64,000 nt of DNA from Pseudomonas sp. PDM14 (GTDB lineage Bacteria; Pseudomonadota; Gammaproteobacteria; Pseudomonadales; Pseudomonadaceae): NCBI RefSeq assembly GCF_014851905.1, contig NZ_JACVAQ010000002.1, forward strand, positions 930,001-994,000, written 5' to 3'. A program made the position numbers and the translations under genes. The notes beneath the pieces were generated by a model. That model worked only from the letters and a program-made list of their open reading frames with translations. It was not told the origin of the DNA and did not search any database. Numbering within the stretch: position 1 is the stretch's first letter; every line of letters begins with the position of its first letter. This document shows positions 34,566-43,800 of this stretch, one piece after another.

Positions 34566-36890
34566 TCAGGCCAGTTCGCTGCGTAGCTGACGCGCGGCCG
34601 CCACCATGTTCACCAGCGCCGCTTCGGTTTCCGGCCAGCCGCGGGTCTTCAGTCCGCAGTCCGGGTTGACCCACAGGCGCTCGGCCGGCACACGCTGCGC
34701 CGCCTTGCGCATCAGGCGCACCATCTCGCCGGTGTCCGGCACGCGCGGCGAGTGGATGTCGTACACGCCCGGGCCGATCTCGTTGGGGTACTCGAAGGCC
34801 TCGAAAGCATCCAGCAGCTCCATGTCCGAACGCGAGGTCTCGATGGTGATCACGTCGGCGTCCATGGCAGCGATGGACTCGATCACGTCGTTGAATTCGC
34901 TGTAGCACATGTGGGTGTGGATCTGCGTCTCGTCACGCACGCCGGAGGCGGTCAGGCGGAATGATTCGGTGGCCCAGTCCAGGTAGCCCTGCCATTGCGC
35001 CTTGCGCAGCGGCAGGCCTTCGCGGAAGGCCGCTTCGTCGATCTGGATGATGCGGATGCCGGCGGCTTCCAGGTCCACCACTTCGTCGCGAATGGCCAGG
35101 GCCAGTTGCCGCGCCTGCTGCTCGCGGGAAATGTCGTCACGCGGGAACGACCACATGAGCATGGTCACAGGACCGGTCAGCATGCCCTTCATCACCTTGC
35201 GAGTCAGGGTCTGCGCGTAGCGGATCCACGCCACGGTCATCGGCTGCGGGCGGCTCAGGTCGCCGTAGATTACCGCCGGTTTCACGCAGCGCGAACCGTA
35301 GCTCTGTACCCAGCCGAAGCGGGTGAAGGCATAGCCGTCGAGCTGCTCGGCGAAGTATTCGACCATGTCGTTACGCTCGGCTTCACCGTGCACCAGCACG
35401 TCCAGGCCAAGCTTTTCCTGCACATCCACCGCGTGGCGGATTTCGCTGTGCATGGCTTCGGTGTACTCGGCCGCGCTCAGCTTGCCCTGCTTGAACGACT
35501 GCCGCGCCAGGCGAATCGCCGCGGTCTGCGGGAACGAACCGATGGTGGTGGTGGGGAATGCCGGCAGGTCGAGGTGCGCGCGCTGCAAGTCGATACGTTT
35601 GACGAACGCCGACTGACGCTGGCTGTCGGCCTGGGTGATCGCCGCGAGGCGCGCCTGCACCTGCGGTTTGTGGATGCGCGGCGACTGCGCGCGGCTGGCC
35701 TGCACGGCGCGACTCTGCGCCAGCGCGGCCTGCACCTTGGCGTTCTGCGGGTCGCTCAGGGCGGTGGCGAGCACGGCGACTTCCTCGCACTTCTGCACGG
35801 CGAAGGCCAGCCAGCTCTGCAGTTCGGCGTCCAGCTTGTCTTCCCGGCCCAGGTCGACCGGGCTGTGCAGCAGCGAGCAGCTCGGCGCCACCCACAGGCG
35901 ATCACCGATGCGCTCCTGGGCCTGCTGCAGGATGTCCAGCGCCTTGTGCAGGTCGGTGCGCCAGACGTTGCGGCCGTTGACCACGCCTAGGGACAACACC
36001 TTGTAGGCCGGCAGGCGGTCGAGGATGCTCGGGAACTGCTCCGGGGCGCGCACCAGGTCGATGTGCAAGCCATCCACCGGCAAGCCCGCGGCCAGGCCGA
36101 GGTTGTCTTCCAGGCCAGAAAAATAGGTGGCGACCAGCTTCTTCAGCGGTTCGCGCTGCAGCAGGTTGTAGCCGCGCTCGAAGGCATTCTTCCAGTCCTG
36201 CGGCAGGTCGAGGGCGAGGATCGGCTCGTCGATCTGCACCCATTCGACGCCCTGGGCGGCCAGGCGCTGGAGGATTTCGCCGTAGACCGGCAGCAAACGC
36301 TCGAGCAGGTCCAGGCGGTTAAAATTCTTTGTTTCAGAAGCAACCCCGCCCTTCTCCTTGCCCAGCCACAGGTAGGTCAGCGGGCCGATCAGCACCGGCT
36401 TAACGGTGTGGCCGAGGGCGCGGGCTTCCTCGACCTCCTCGAACAGCTGCTCCCAGCTCAGGGCAAACTGCTGGTCGGCACTGAACTCGGGGACCAGGTA
36501 GTGGTAGTTGGTGTCGAACCACTTGGTCATTTCTTGTGCATGGGCGCTGCCGCAGCAGCTGTGCTGGCTGCTCTTACTTCCAGAAACACCGCGCGCCATA
36601 CCGAACAGAGTGTCCAGGGTCGGCTTGCCACCGTGGGTGTGGAAGCGCTCGGGGATCACGCCGAAGGTCAGCGAGTGGGTCAGCACCTGGTCGTACCAGG
36701 CGAAGTCGCCGACCGGCAGCAGCTCGATGCCGGCGTCCTTCTGCACCTGCCAGTGACGAGCGCGCAGCTCGCGGCCAACGGCACGCAGGCCGGCTTCGTC
36801 CAGTTCACCCTTCCAGTGGGCTTCGAGGGCTTTTTTCAGTTCACGGTCGCGACCGATGCGGGGAAATCCTAGGGTGTGGGCGAGCGCCAT
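34566..36890 (-). CDS. metE: MetE, cobalamin-independent methionine synthase
   Basis: Transfers the methyl group of methyltetrahydropteroyl-triglutamate to homocysteine, the last step of methionine synthesis. The 774 residues span both TIM-barrel halves, with the N-terminal [18 protein letters not shown]. The C-terminal zinc ligands are seen as His and Cys in [11 protein letters not shown] and Cys in [11 protein letters not shown]. The start [13 protein letters not shown] (36890) is typical; an upstream reading adds 18 residues. A Ser/Cys-rich insert, [15 protein letters not shown], lies in the variable loop before [14 protein letters not shown]. Divergent metR lies 246 bases away and is the expected activator. 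Confidence 0.95.
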   Translation of the reverse strand: MALAHTLGFPRIGRDRELKKALEAHWKGELDEAGLRAVGRELRARHWQVQKDAGIELLPVGDFAWYDQVLTHSLTFGVIPERFHTHGGKPTLDTLFGMARGVSGSKSSQHSCCGSAHAQEMTKWFDTNYHYLVPEFSADQQFALSWEQLFEEVEEARALGHTVKPVLIGPLTYLWLGKEKGGVASETKNFNRLDLLERLLPVYGEILQRLAAQGVEWVQIDEPILALDLPQDWKNAFERGYNLLQREPLKKLVATYFSGLEDNLGLAAGLPVDGLHIDLVRAPEQFPSILDRLPAYKVLSLGVVNGRNVWRTDLHKALDILQQAQERIGDRLWVAPSCSLLHSPVDLGREDKLDAELQSWLAFAVQKCEEVAVLATALSDPQNAKVQAALAQSRAVQASRAQSPRIHKPQVQARLAAITQADSQRQSAFVKRIDLQRAHLDLPAFPTTTIGSFPQTAAIRLARQSFKQGKLSAAEYTEAMHSEIRHAVDVQEKLGLDVLVHGEAERNDMVEYFAEQLDGYAFTRFGWVQSYGSRCVKPAVIYGDLSRPQPMTVAWIRYAQTLTRKVMKGMLTGPVTMLMWSFPRDDISREQQARQLALAIRDEVVDLEAAGIRIIQIDEAAFREGLPLRKAQWQGYLDWATESFRLTASGVRDETQIHTHMCYSEFNDVIESIAAMDADVITIETSRSDMELLDAFEAFEYPNEIGPGVYDIHSPRVPDTGEMVRLMRKAAQRVPAERLWVNPDCGLKTRGWPETEAALVNMVAAARQLRSELA

Positions 36891-36943
36891 GGGTCCGTCT
36901 CCTGGTAAGTGGATGACGGCTATTCTCGACACCCGACCCCGCA

Positions 36944-36956
36944 TGAGACAAACTCA
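36944..36956. promoter_or_regulatory. possible MetR-binding palindrome
   Basis: TGAGACAAACTCA in the metE-metR gap is a perfect TGAG-N5-CTCA dyad. It resembles the MetR consensus TGAA-N5-TTCA with one changed base per arm. LysR-type regulators usually bind between themselves and a divergent target, which fits. Site identity is inferred. Confidence 0.4.
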
Positions 36957-37136
36957 ACCTATTCGTGATGATCTACGATTTCGCTCATGATCAAACGTGA
37001 GGGTCTTTCGTGGGTTTCACCCGTTCCAGACAATGCATGATCACCAAAAGCTGGATAACGCTGCGCTTATCCACCGCCAAACCGCACACGCTCAATGGAT
37101 GAACAGGCGTCATCCACCCTATATGCCGAGGCTCGC

Positions 37137-38054
37137 ATGCTCGAAATCCGCCACCTGAAGACCCTGCATGCGCTGCGTGAAGCGGACAGCCTGGTCGACG
37201 CCGCCGACCGCCTGCACCTGACGCAATCGGCCCTGTCCCACCAGTTCAAGGAGCTAGAAGAGCGCCTGGGCATGCAGCTGTTCGTGCGCAAGACCAAGCC
37301 GGTGCGCTTCACCAGCGCCGGCCTGCGCCTGCTGCAACTGGCCGACAGCATGCTGCCGCAGCTGCGCGGCGCCGAGCGCGACCTGGCGCGCCTGGCCGGT
37401 GGTACCGCCGGGCGCCTGCATATGGCCATCGAATGCCACAGCTGCTTCCAGTGGCTGATGCCGACCATCGACCAGTTCCGCGATGCCTGGCCGGAAGTGG
37501 AGCTGGACCTGGCCTCGGGCTTCTCCTTCGCGCCGCTGCCGGCCCTGGCCCGCGGCGACCTCGACCTGGTGGTGACCTCCGACCCCGTCGACCTCGCCGG
37601 CATCACCTACGTGCCGCTGTTCACCTACGAGGCGCTGCTGGCCGTGGCCAACCAGCATCCGCTGGCGAGCAAGCCCTACATCGTTGCCGAAGACCTCGGC
37701 AGCGAAGTGCTGATCACCTACCCGGTGGACCGCGACCGCTTGGACATCTTCACCCGCTTCCTCGAACCGGCCGATATCGAACCGGCACAGGTGCGCACCT
37801 CTGAGCTGACGGTGATGATGATGCAACTGGTCGCCAGCGGCCGCGGCGTTTGCGGCCTGCCCAACTGGGCGCTGCACGAGTACAGCTCGCGCGGCTACGT
37901 CACCGCCCGCCGCCTGGGCGAGAAAGGCCTGTTCGCCACCCTCTACGCCGGCATCCGCACCGACATGCTCGACGCACCGTTCATGCGCGATTTCCTGCTG
38001 ACGGCCAAGGACACCTCGTTCGCCAACCTCGAAGGGGTGAGCGTGGCGCGCTAG
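37137..38054 (+). CDS. metR: MetR, LysR-type activator of methionine genes
   Basis: A 305-residue LysR-family regulator that uses homocysteine as co-effector in known cases and activates metE. The N-terminal winged helix-turn-helix (residues 1-60) reads MLEIRHLKTLHALREADSL and ADRLHLTQSALSHQFKELE, the MetR-type sequence. The effector domain begins at about residue 90 with the MetR-typical GGTAGRLHMAIECHSCFQWL. The ATG at 37137 is preferred to an in-frame ATG at 37095, since LysR proteins begin just before this helix. Divergence from metE is the standard arrangement. Confidence 0.92.
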   Translation: MLEIRHLKTLHALREADSLVDAADRLHLTQSALSHQFKELEERLGMQLFVRKTKPVRFTSAGLRLLQLADSMLPQLRGAERDLARLAGGTAGRLHMAIECHSCFQWLMPTIDQFRDAWPEVELDLASGFSFAPLPALARGDLDLVVTSDPVDLAGITYVPLFTYEALLAVANQHPLASKPYIVAEDLGSEVLITYPVDRDRLDIFTRFLEPADIEPAQVRTSELTVMMMQLVASGRGVCGLPNWALHEYSSRGYVTARRLGEKGLFATLYAGIRTDMLDAPFMRDFLLTAKDTSFANLEGVSVAR

Positions 38055-38086
38055 CGCTTCCCGCCCGGCAACCCAGTGAGCACGCC

Positions 38087-38383
38087 ATGCTGAAAGTGAT
38101 CGCCCAAGACTTCATCAAGCCAGAGTTCATCGACCGGGTCCTGCCGCTGTATGCGCAACTGGTGGAAAGCACCCGGCGCGAAGAGCGCTGCATCGCCTAC
38201 GAGCTGTTCATCGACCAGAAAGACCCCGGCCACTTCATCTTCATCGAGGAATGGCCCGACCGGGCCGCACTGGATTTTCACTGCCAGACCGAGCACTTCC
38301 GCGCGCTGGTGCCACAGATCAACCAGTACCAGCGCCAGGAAGGCACGTTCCTGCTGATGGATGCCTTCGCCCCGCCGAGCTGA
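38087..38383 (+). CDS. antibiotic biosynthesis monooxygenase (ABM)-domain protein, YgiN-like
   Basis: A 98-residue single ABM domain. Small dimeric ferredoxin-fold proteins of this family include the quinol monooxygenase YgiN. Landmarks are KPEFIDRVLPLYAQLVESTRREERCIAYELF and the GHFIFIEEWPDRAALDFHCQTEHFR segment that supplies the usual Glu/Trp and His positions. It starts 32 bases after metR on the same strand and may be co-transcribed. The substrate is unknown; a role with quinones is only a family analogy. Confidence 0.8.
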   Translation: MLKVIAQDFIKPEFIDRVLPLYAQLVESTRREERCIAYELFIDQKDPGHFIFIEEWPDRAALDFHCQTEHFRALVPQINQYQRQEGTFLLMDAFAPPS

Positions 38384-38616
38384 CCCAGGCATCAATGCGG
38401 CGGCGATCAGGGCCACGCAATCCTGGCCGCCTCCGCGTTCAGCGGTTAGGCTCTGAGCACCTGTTTCGGATCGCCGGCAGGGTACGCCGGGCCGCCTGGT
38501 CCATGCGCACCCTATATGGGGCCTTACCGACCTGTAGAGTCGGGGTTGCCAGGTGACGTGAATGACCCGCGAAGGTCGCAAACAGGTACCAACCGTCCTT
38601 CCGCCCGGAGCCGTGC

Positions 38617-40230
38617 ATGAGCCTGTCACTGCTGAACCGTTACGCCTTTTTCGCGTTCTGTGTGTTGTTCACCCTGCTCAGCCTGCCGTTTCTCGGCGCC
38701 CATGAATGGCTGTGGGCCCTCACCCTGCTCAGCGGCGTGCTGAGCCTGGTCGGCATCAACGACCTGCTGCAGAAGCGCCAGGCGGTACGGCGCAACTACC
38801 CGATCCTCGGCAACATCCGCTACCTGGTCGAGGGCATCCGCCCGGAGATCCGCCAGTACCTGCTCGAGGCCGATGGCGACAAGCTGCCGTTCTCCCGTGC
38901 CGAACGTTCGCTGGTGTACGCGCGGGCCAAGAACGAGAGTGCGGACAAGGCCTTCGGCACCCTGGCCGATGTCTACCAGAGCGGCTTCGAGTTCATCGGC
39001 CACTCCATGCTGCCGGCCGATCACTGCGACCCCGCCAGCTTTCGCGTCAGCATCGGCGGGCCGCAGTGCACGCAGCCGTATTCGGCCTCGGTGTTCAACA
39101 TCTCGGCGATGAGCTTCGGCTCGCTCAGCGCCAACGCCATCCGCGCGCTCAACCAGGGCGCCAAGCTTGGCGGCTTTTACCACGACACCGGCGAAGGCAG
39201 CATCAGCCCCTACCACCGCGAATACGGCGGCGACCTGGTCTGGGAGCTGGGCAGCGGCTACTTCGGCTGCCGTGACGAGCAGGGCCGTTTCAGCCCGGAA
39301 CGCTTCACCCAGCAGGCACTCAGCCCACAGGTGAAGATGATCGAGATCAAGCTCAGCCAGGGCGCCAAGCCGGGCCACGGCGGTATCCTGCCCAAGCACA
39401 AGGTCACCGAGGAAATCTCCCAGACCCGCGGCGTACCGATGGGCGTGGACTGCATCTCGCCGGCACGCCACAGCGCCTTCTCCACGCCGATCGAGATGCT
39501 CCAGTTCATCGCGCAACTACGTCAGTTGGCGGGAGGAAAGCCGGTCGGCTTCAAGTTCTGCCTGGGCCACCCGTGGGAGTTCATGGGTATCGCCAAGGCC
39601 ATGCTGGAGACCGGCATCCTGCCGGACTTCATCGTCGTCGACGGCAAGGAAGGCGGCACCGGCGCCGCGCCCGTGGAATTCACCGACCACATCGGCGTGC
39701 CGCTGCGCGAGGGCCTGCTGTTCGTGCACAACACCCTGGTCGGGCTCAACCTGCGCGACAAGATCCGCCTGGGCGCCAGCGGCAAGATCGTCAGCGCCTT
39801 CGACATCGCCAGCGTGCTGGCCCTGGGCGCAGACTGGGCCAACTCGGCACGCGGCTTCATGTTCGCCATCGGCTGCGTTCAGTCGCAGAGTTGTCACACC
39901 AACAAATGCCCGACCGGGGTTGCCACCCAGGACGGTCTGCGTCAGCGCGCTCTGGTGGTGCCGGACAAGGCCCAACGGGTGCAGAACTTCCACCGCAACA
40001 CGATGCGCGCGCTGAGCGAAATGCTTGCCGCCGCCGGCCTCGATCACCCCTCGCAGGTGCAGGCCAAGCACCTGGTGCGGCGCATGTCGGCCAGCGAGAT
40101 CAAGCTGTTCTCGCAGCTGCACGTGTTCCTCAAACCCGGCGAGCTGCTCAGCGGCGAGATTTCCGGCGAGTTCTATGCGCGCATGTGGGGCATGGCGCGG
40201 GCCGACAGTTTCGAGGCCAACACGCTGTAG
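38617..40230 (+). CDS. FMN-binding glutamate synthase-family protein with membrane anchor
   Basis: A 537-residue protein. Two membrane helices (about residues 8-50) are followed by a domain homologous to the central FMN/Fe-S domain of the glutamate synthase large subunit. Visible are SAMSFGSLSANAIRAL, the FMN-phosphate loop VDGKEGGTGAAPVEF and a Cys cluster CVQSQSCHTNKCPTG suited to a 3Fe-4S centre. The N-terminal glutaminase and the GXGXG-repeat C-terminal domain of GltB are absent, so it cannot use glutamine by itself. Its reaction is unknown; the membrane anchor suggests electron exchange at the membrane. The start codon is ATG with the hydrophobic segment immediately after. Confidence 0.85.
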   Translation: MSLSLLNRYAFFAFCVLFTLLSLPFLGAHEWLWALTLLSGVLSLVGINDLLQKRQAVRRNYPILGNIRYLVEGIRPEIRQYLLEADGDKLPFSRAERSLVYARAKNESADKAFGTLADVYQSGFEFIGHSMLPADHCDPASFRVSIGGPQCTQPYSASVFNISAMSFGSLSANAIRALNQGAKLGGFYHDTGEGSISPYHREYGGDLVWELGSGYFGCRDEQGRFSPERFTQQALSPQVKMIEIKLSQGAKPGHGGILPKHKVTEEISQTRGVPMGVDCISPARHSAFSTPIEMLQFIAQLRQLAGGKPVGFKFCLGHPWEFMGIAKAMLETGILPDFIVVDGKEGGTGAAPVEFTDHIGVPLREGLLFVHNTLVGLNLRDKIRLGASGKIVSAFDIASVLALGADWANSARGFMFAIGCVQSQSCHTNKCPTGVATQDGLRQRALVVPDKAQRVQNFHRNTMRALSEMLAAAGLDHPSQVQAKHLVRRMSASEIKLFSQLHVFLKPGELLSGEISGEFYARMWGMARADSFEANTL

Positions 40231-40375
40231 ATTCACGGCCCGTCCCAGGGCGCGCCGCGTCTGGCCGGCACTCGTCGAGCGCGCGGACTTTTCCCCGGGC
40301 GACCTGTTCACTCACCGGATGGCGGCGCATAATCCGCGCCGTCATCGCCCCGCCCGCCCTGGATACACCCCCGAC

Positions 40376-41296
40376 ATGATCGTTCGTCCGCGCCCCAGCG
40401 CGCTGCAGCTGTTCTTCATCCTGCGTGGTTCCATCTTTCCCGATATCGCCGCCAAACTGTTCACCATCACCGCGCTGTCATGCCTGGTGGTCGGCCTCTA
40501 CGAATTCGGCTGGCTGAACTGGCTCAGCCACCTCAGCGCCCCGCCCTTCTCCCTGCTCGGCCTGGCCCTGTCGGTGTTCCTCGGCTTTCGCAACAGCGCC
40601 TGCTACGACCGCTGGTGGGAAGCGCGCAAGCAATGGGGCGAACTGATCATCCAGGCCCGCGGCCTGGCCCGGGAAAGCCAGGCGCTGCTGATCGCTGACG
40701 AACTCACCCCGCTGCGCCGACGCACGGTGCGCCGCTGCATCGGCTTCGCCCACGCCCTGGCCGCTCACCTGCGCGACCAGGACACGGTGGCCGCCAGCGC
40801 CGCCTGGATCGAGGCCAACGAAGTCGAGCAGCTGCGCCAACGGCGCAACGTGCCGGAAGCGCTGCTCGGCTGGATCAACCAGGATTTCGCCAGCTGCGTG
40901 CGCCAGCAGCACCTCAGCGACGTGCTCTACCGCAGCCTGGAACAGCGCCTGGACCGCATGGCCACCATCCAGGCCGTGTGCGAGCGGATCAAGAACACGC
41001 CGACCCCCTTCGCCTACTCCCTGCTGCTGCACCGCACCGCCTGGCTGTTCTGCCTGCTGCTGCCGTTCGGCCTGGTCAGCTCCCTGGAGCTGCTTACGCC
41101 GGTGCTGGTGACGATCATCGCCTACACCTTCTTCGGCCTCGATGCCCTGGGTGACGAGCTGGAAGAACCCTTCGGCCTGAGCGACAACGACCTGCCACTG
41201 AACGCCATGGTGCGCAGCATCGAGATCGATCTGCTCGACGCCCTCGGCGAGCCGCTGCCGGCGCCGTTGCAGCCCCAGGGCTACCTGCTCAACTAG
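40376..41296 (+). CDS. bestrophin-family membrane channel protein
   Basis: A 306-residue member of the bacterial bestrophin (YneE/UPF0187) family, pentameric ion channels of the inner membrane. The N-terminal MIVRPRPSALQLFFILRGSI, the conserved FRNSACYDRWWEARKQWGEL and the late TPFAYSLLLHRTAWLF with the acidic gate-like DELEEPFG are all typical. Four membrane segments can be seen. The ATG at 40376 is the family start; the frame extends upstream without support. Ion selectivity cannot be read from the sequence. Confidence 0.87.
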   Translation: MIVRPRPSALQLFFILRGSIFPDIAAKLFTITALSCLVVGLYEFGWLNWLSHLSAPPFSLLGLALSVFLGFRNSACYDRWWEARKQWGELIIQARGLARESQALLIADELTPLRRRTVRRCIGFAHALAAHLRDQDTVAASAAWIEANEVEQLRQRRNVPEALLGWINQDFASCVRQQHLSDVLYRSLEQRLDRMATIQAVCERIKNTPTPFAYSLLLHRTAWLFCLLLPFGLVSSLELLTPVLVTIIAYTFFGLDALGDELEEPFGLSDNDLPLNAMVRSIEIDLLDALGEPLPAPLQPQGYLLN

Positions 41297-41371
41297 GCAA
41301 CCGATCCAAGACTCGGCGGTCACCGCGCCGGCCACTACACTGGCCGGCCTTCCACCGACCGCGAGCCGCCG

Positions 41372-42112
41372 ATGCGTACCCTCTACCAGTTCCCGATTTC
41401 CCATTACTGCGAAAAGACCCGCTGGCACCTCGACCACAAGGGCCTCGACTATCAGGTGGATGACCTGTTCCCCGGCCTGCATCGCCTCAAGAGCAAGCGC
41501 CTGGCTGGCATCGTCACCCTGCCGATCCTGCAGGATGGCGCCAAGGTGGTCGGCGACTCGACCGACATCGCCCTGTACCTGGAAGCGCAGTACCCCGACC
41601 GCCCGCTGCTGCCCGACGACCTCGCCGAGCGCGCCGAGGTGCTGGCCCTGGAAGAACGCTTCGACCGCATGGGCGTGCACGTGCGCCGCTGGCTGTATGG
41701 CCAGATCAGGCAGTGGGACAGCGTGATGCACGCCATGCTCAAGGTCTATCGCCCGCTGTTCGGCCTGCGCGACCTGATGAAGCCGGTGCTGATCAACGGC
41801 GTGCAGAAGCTCTACGGCGTCACCCCGGAGCGGGTGGCCAAGTCCCAGGCCGAACTGCTGCTGGGCCTGGAGCTGATCGAGGAGAAGATCGGCGGCGACC
41901 CGTCGCGCTACCTGGTCGGTGAGCGCCTGAGCCTGGCCGACATCGCCGCGGCCTCGCTGTACGCGCCGATGTTCACCCCGGCCGGTACACCCTGGGCTGA
42001 CATCGCCGGGCACGACGCGCAGACCCAGGCCTTCCTCGACGAGGTGTTCGCCCGCCCTGCCGGCCAGTGGATCCTGCGCCGCTACGCCGAGGACCGGCAG
42101 CGGCGCACCTGA
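41372..42112 (+). CDS. glutathione S-transferase family protein
   Basis: A 246-residue GST-fold protein. The N-terminal thioredoxin-like domain (1-80) has FPISHYCEKTRW with a Cys where many bacterial GSTs have their active residue, and the cis-Pro/DSTDIALYLE segment that binds glutathione. The C-terminal helical domain has YLVGERLSLADIAAASLYAPM. The exact class and substrate are unclear. It is preceded by bestrophin after 75 bases on the same strand. Confidence 0.85.
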   Translation: MRTLYQFPISHYCEKTRWHLDHKGLDYQVDDLFPGLHRLKSKRLAGIVTLPILQDGAKVVGDSTDIALYLEAQYPDRPLLPDDLAERAEVLALEERFDRMGVHVRRWLYGQIRQWDSVMHAMLKVYRPLFGLRDLMKPVLINGVQKLYGVTPERVAKSQAELLLGLELIEEKIGGDPSRYLVGERLSLADIAAASLYAPMFTPAGTPWADIAGHDAQTQAFLDEVFARPAGQWILRRYAEDRQRRT

Positions 42113-42571
42113 AAATCATGAGCAGGTTCTGCGCTCCAGGAGACATAAGTGGCCTTCTGGGGCGCGGCAGCTTGGACCCTGCTTTACCACCTGTGCGGGT
42201 CACCAGTGGCCTGCGCCGATGCTCCACGTAGGGTGCGCCATGCGCACCGGCCAGCCCGCAGATGCCTTGTGGTGCGCATGGCGCACCCTACGGAAGCTAC
42301 GAAATTCCGCCGTCGTCCACTGTCAGCGGGCATTACCCAAATCGCTGCAGACTCTGTATCGCCTCCAGCCTGGTCCATACGTCGCCGCACAGATGACCGC
42401 TGGTCACGCCAGCGGATCGTCCGCAATCGTCACGCAGTCTCACCGAATAGACCCGCTGCGAATCCTGCAGGCCTGGCGCCCCTCCCGGCGCGGTGGCCCG
42501 CGGTCGCGGCGGGTCGATGCGTATGCCAAGCCGTCGGAGCGGTTCCCTCGGCCCCAAGCGAGTAAGCCAGC
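42113..42571. other. intergenic region with a long inverted repeat
   Basis: A 459-bp gap between the GST and opgC genes. The only clear structure is a perfect 22-bp inverted repeat (42227-42248 and 42271-42292). The remainder is unremarkable GC-rich sequence; no promoter or gene was recognised with confidence. Confidence 0.6.
42227..42292. repeat. perfect 22-bp inverted repeat with GGGTGCGC core
   Basis: The left arm begins CGTAGGGTGCGCCATGCGCA and its exact reverse complement closes the element after a 22-base loop. Shorter relatives of the core (GGTGCGC with GCGCACCCTAC) occur at 32670-32690 and ATGCGCACCCTA at 38503-38514. This is a dispersed intergenic palindrome family, not tied to a recognised transposase. 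Confidence 0.8.
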
Positions 42572-43741
42572 ATGCCGCAGACCGGACGCGACCTACGTAT
42601 CGACCTCTTCCGTGGTTTGGCATTGGTGTTCATCTTCTGGGACCACATCCCGGGGAACCCTCTGGGCCAGGTCACGCCACGCAACGTCGGCCTCAGCGAT
42701 GCCGCGGAAATCTTCGTTTTCCTCGCCGGCTACGCCGCCGTGCTGGCCTACGGCAAGCTGCTGCGCCGCGACGGCTATCTGGTCGCCTGCCTGCGCATTC
42801 TGCGGCGCGTGTGGGTGCTGTACGTGGCGCACATCTTCCTGCTGGCGGTGCTGATGGGCATCGTGTTCTTCACCAACAACCATGTGGAGCAGAAGGACTT
42901 CGTCGGCGCCATGGGACTCGACTACTTCCTCGCCCACCCGCAGCAGGCGGTCACCGACGAGCTGCTGCTGCGCTTCAAGCCCAACCTGATGGACCCGCTG
43001 CCGCTGTACATCGTGCTTCTGATGGCGCTGCCGGTGATCCTGCCGCTGCTGCTGCGCGCGCCGCTGCTGACTGTGGCGCTGTCGAGCGTGATCTACCTGC
43101 TCGCACCGCTGCCGCAGATGAACTTCGCCGGCCCGCAGGGCAGCGAGTGGTTCTTCAACCCGCTGGCCTGGCAGTTGCTGTTCGTCCTCGGTGGCGCCGC
43201 CGCGCTGCACGCCCAGCAGCGCCCGGCCGATGCACCGGAGCCCCGCGCGAGCAGCCCGCTGTTCATCACCTGCGCGGTGTACCTGGTGGTCACCGGCCTG
43301 CTCGCGCTGTCGTGGAAATGGCCGCAGCTGCACGACACCTGGATGCCGGAAGCGGTGAAGGCGGTGATCTACCCGATCGACAAGACCGACCTGTCGCCAC
43401 TGCGCCTGTTGCACTTCCTCGCCCTCGCCTACTGCGTGGCCGTGCTGCTGCCCAAGGGTGACTGGCTGGAGCGCTGGCCGGCGCGGGAAATGTGCCGCAT
43501 GGGCCGCTACTCGCTGGAAGTGTTCTGCCTCGGCGTGCTGCTCGCCCCGCTGGCAGACGCCGGCAACGCATTGCTGCAGGACCGCTGGCCGGCGCAGATC
43601 GGCACCGCCCTGCTCGGCCTGCTGCTGATGATGGCCCTGGCCGGCTGGCTGGACTTCATCAAGCGGGTCGGCGAACGCAAGGTCGAACGCCAGCAGGCCA
43701 TCCCGAAAAGCAGCCTGAAGCTGCGCCCCAGCCCGGCCTGA
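42572..43741 (+). CDS. opgC: OpgC-family membrane acyltransferase
   Basis: OpgC/MdoC proteins add succinyl groups to periplasmic glucans (osmoregulated periplasmic glucans). This protein has 389 residues and about ten membrane helices. It opens with the family pattern RDLRIDLFRGLALVFIFWDHIPGNPLG and contains LSDAAEIFVFLAGYAA, both highly typical of the OpgC family. The C-terminus is basic. opgG and opgH are not adjacent. The gene ends at a bidirectional terminator shared with the convergent permease gene. Confidence 0.85.
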   Translation: MPQTGRDLRIDLFRGLALVFIFWDHIPGNPLGQVTPRNVGLSDAAEIFVFLAGYAAVLAYGKLLRRDGYLVACLRILRRVWVLYVAHIFLLAVLMGIVFFTNNHVEQKDFVGAMGLDYFLAHPQQAVTDELLLRFKPNLMDPLPLYIVLLMALPVILPLLLRAPLLTVALSSVIYLLAPLPQMNFAGPQGSEWFFNPLAWQLLFVLGGAAALHAQQRPADAPEPRASSPLFITCAVYLVVTGLLALSWKWPQLHDTWMPEAVKAVIYPIDKTDLSPLRLLHFLALAYCVAVLLPKGDWLERWPAREMCRMGRYSLEVFCLGVLLAPLADAGNALLQDRWPAQIGTALLGLLLMMALAGWLDFIKRVGERKVERQQAIPKSSLKLRPSPA

Positions 43742-43754
43742 TCGTACATGCATG

Positions 43755-43783
43755 AAAAAAAGGAGCCGCTTGGCTCCTTTTTT
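43755..43783. terminator. bidirectional terminator between opgC and the permease gene
   Basis: A stem GGAGCC/GGCTCC (4-base loop) is flanked by seven A on the left and six T on the right, so it works on both strands. It sits 13 bases past the opgC stop and 17 bases past the permease stop. Confidence 0.93.
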
Positions 43784-43800
43784 CTTCAGTGCGGTCCGGT

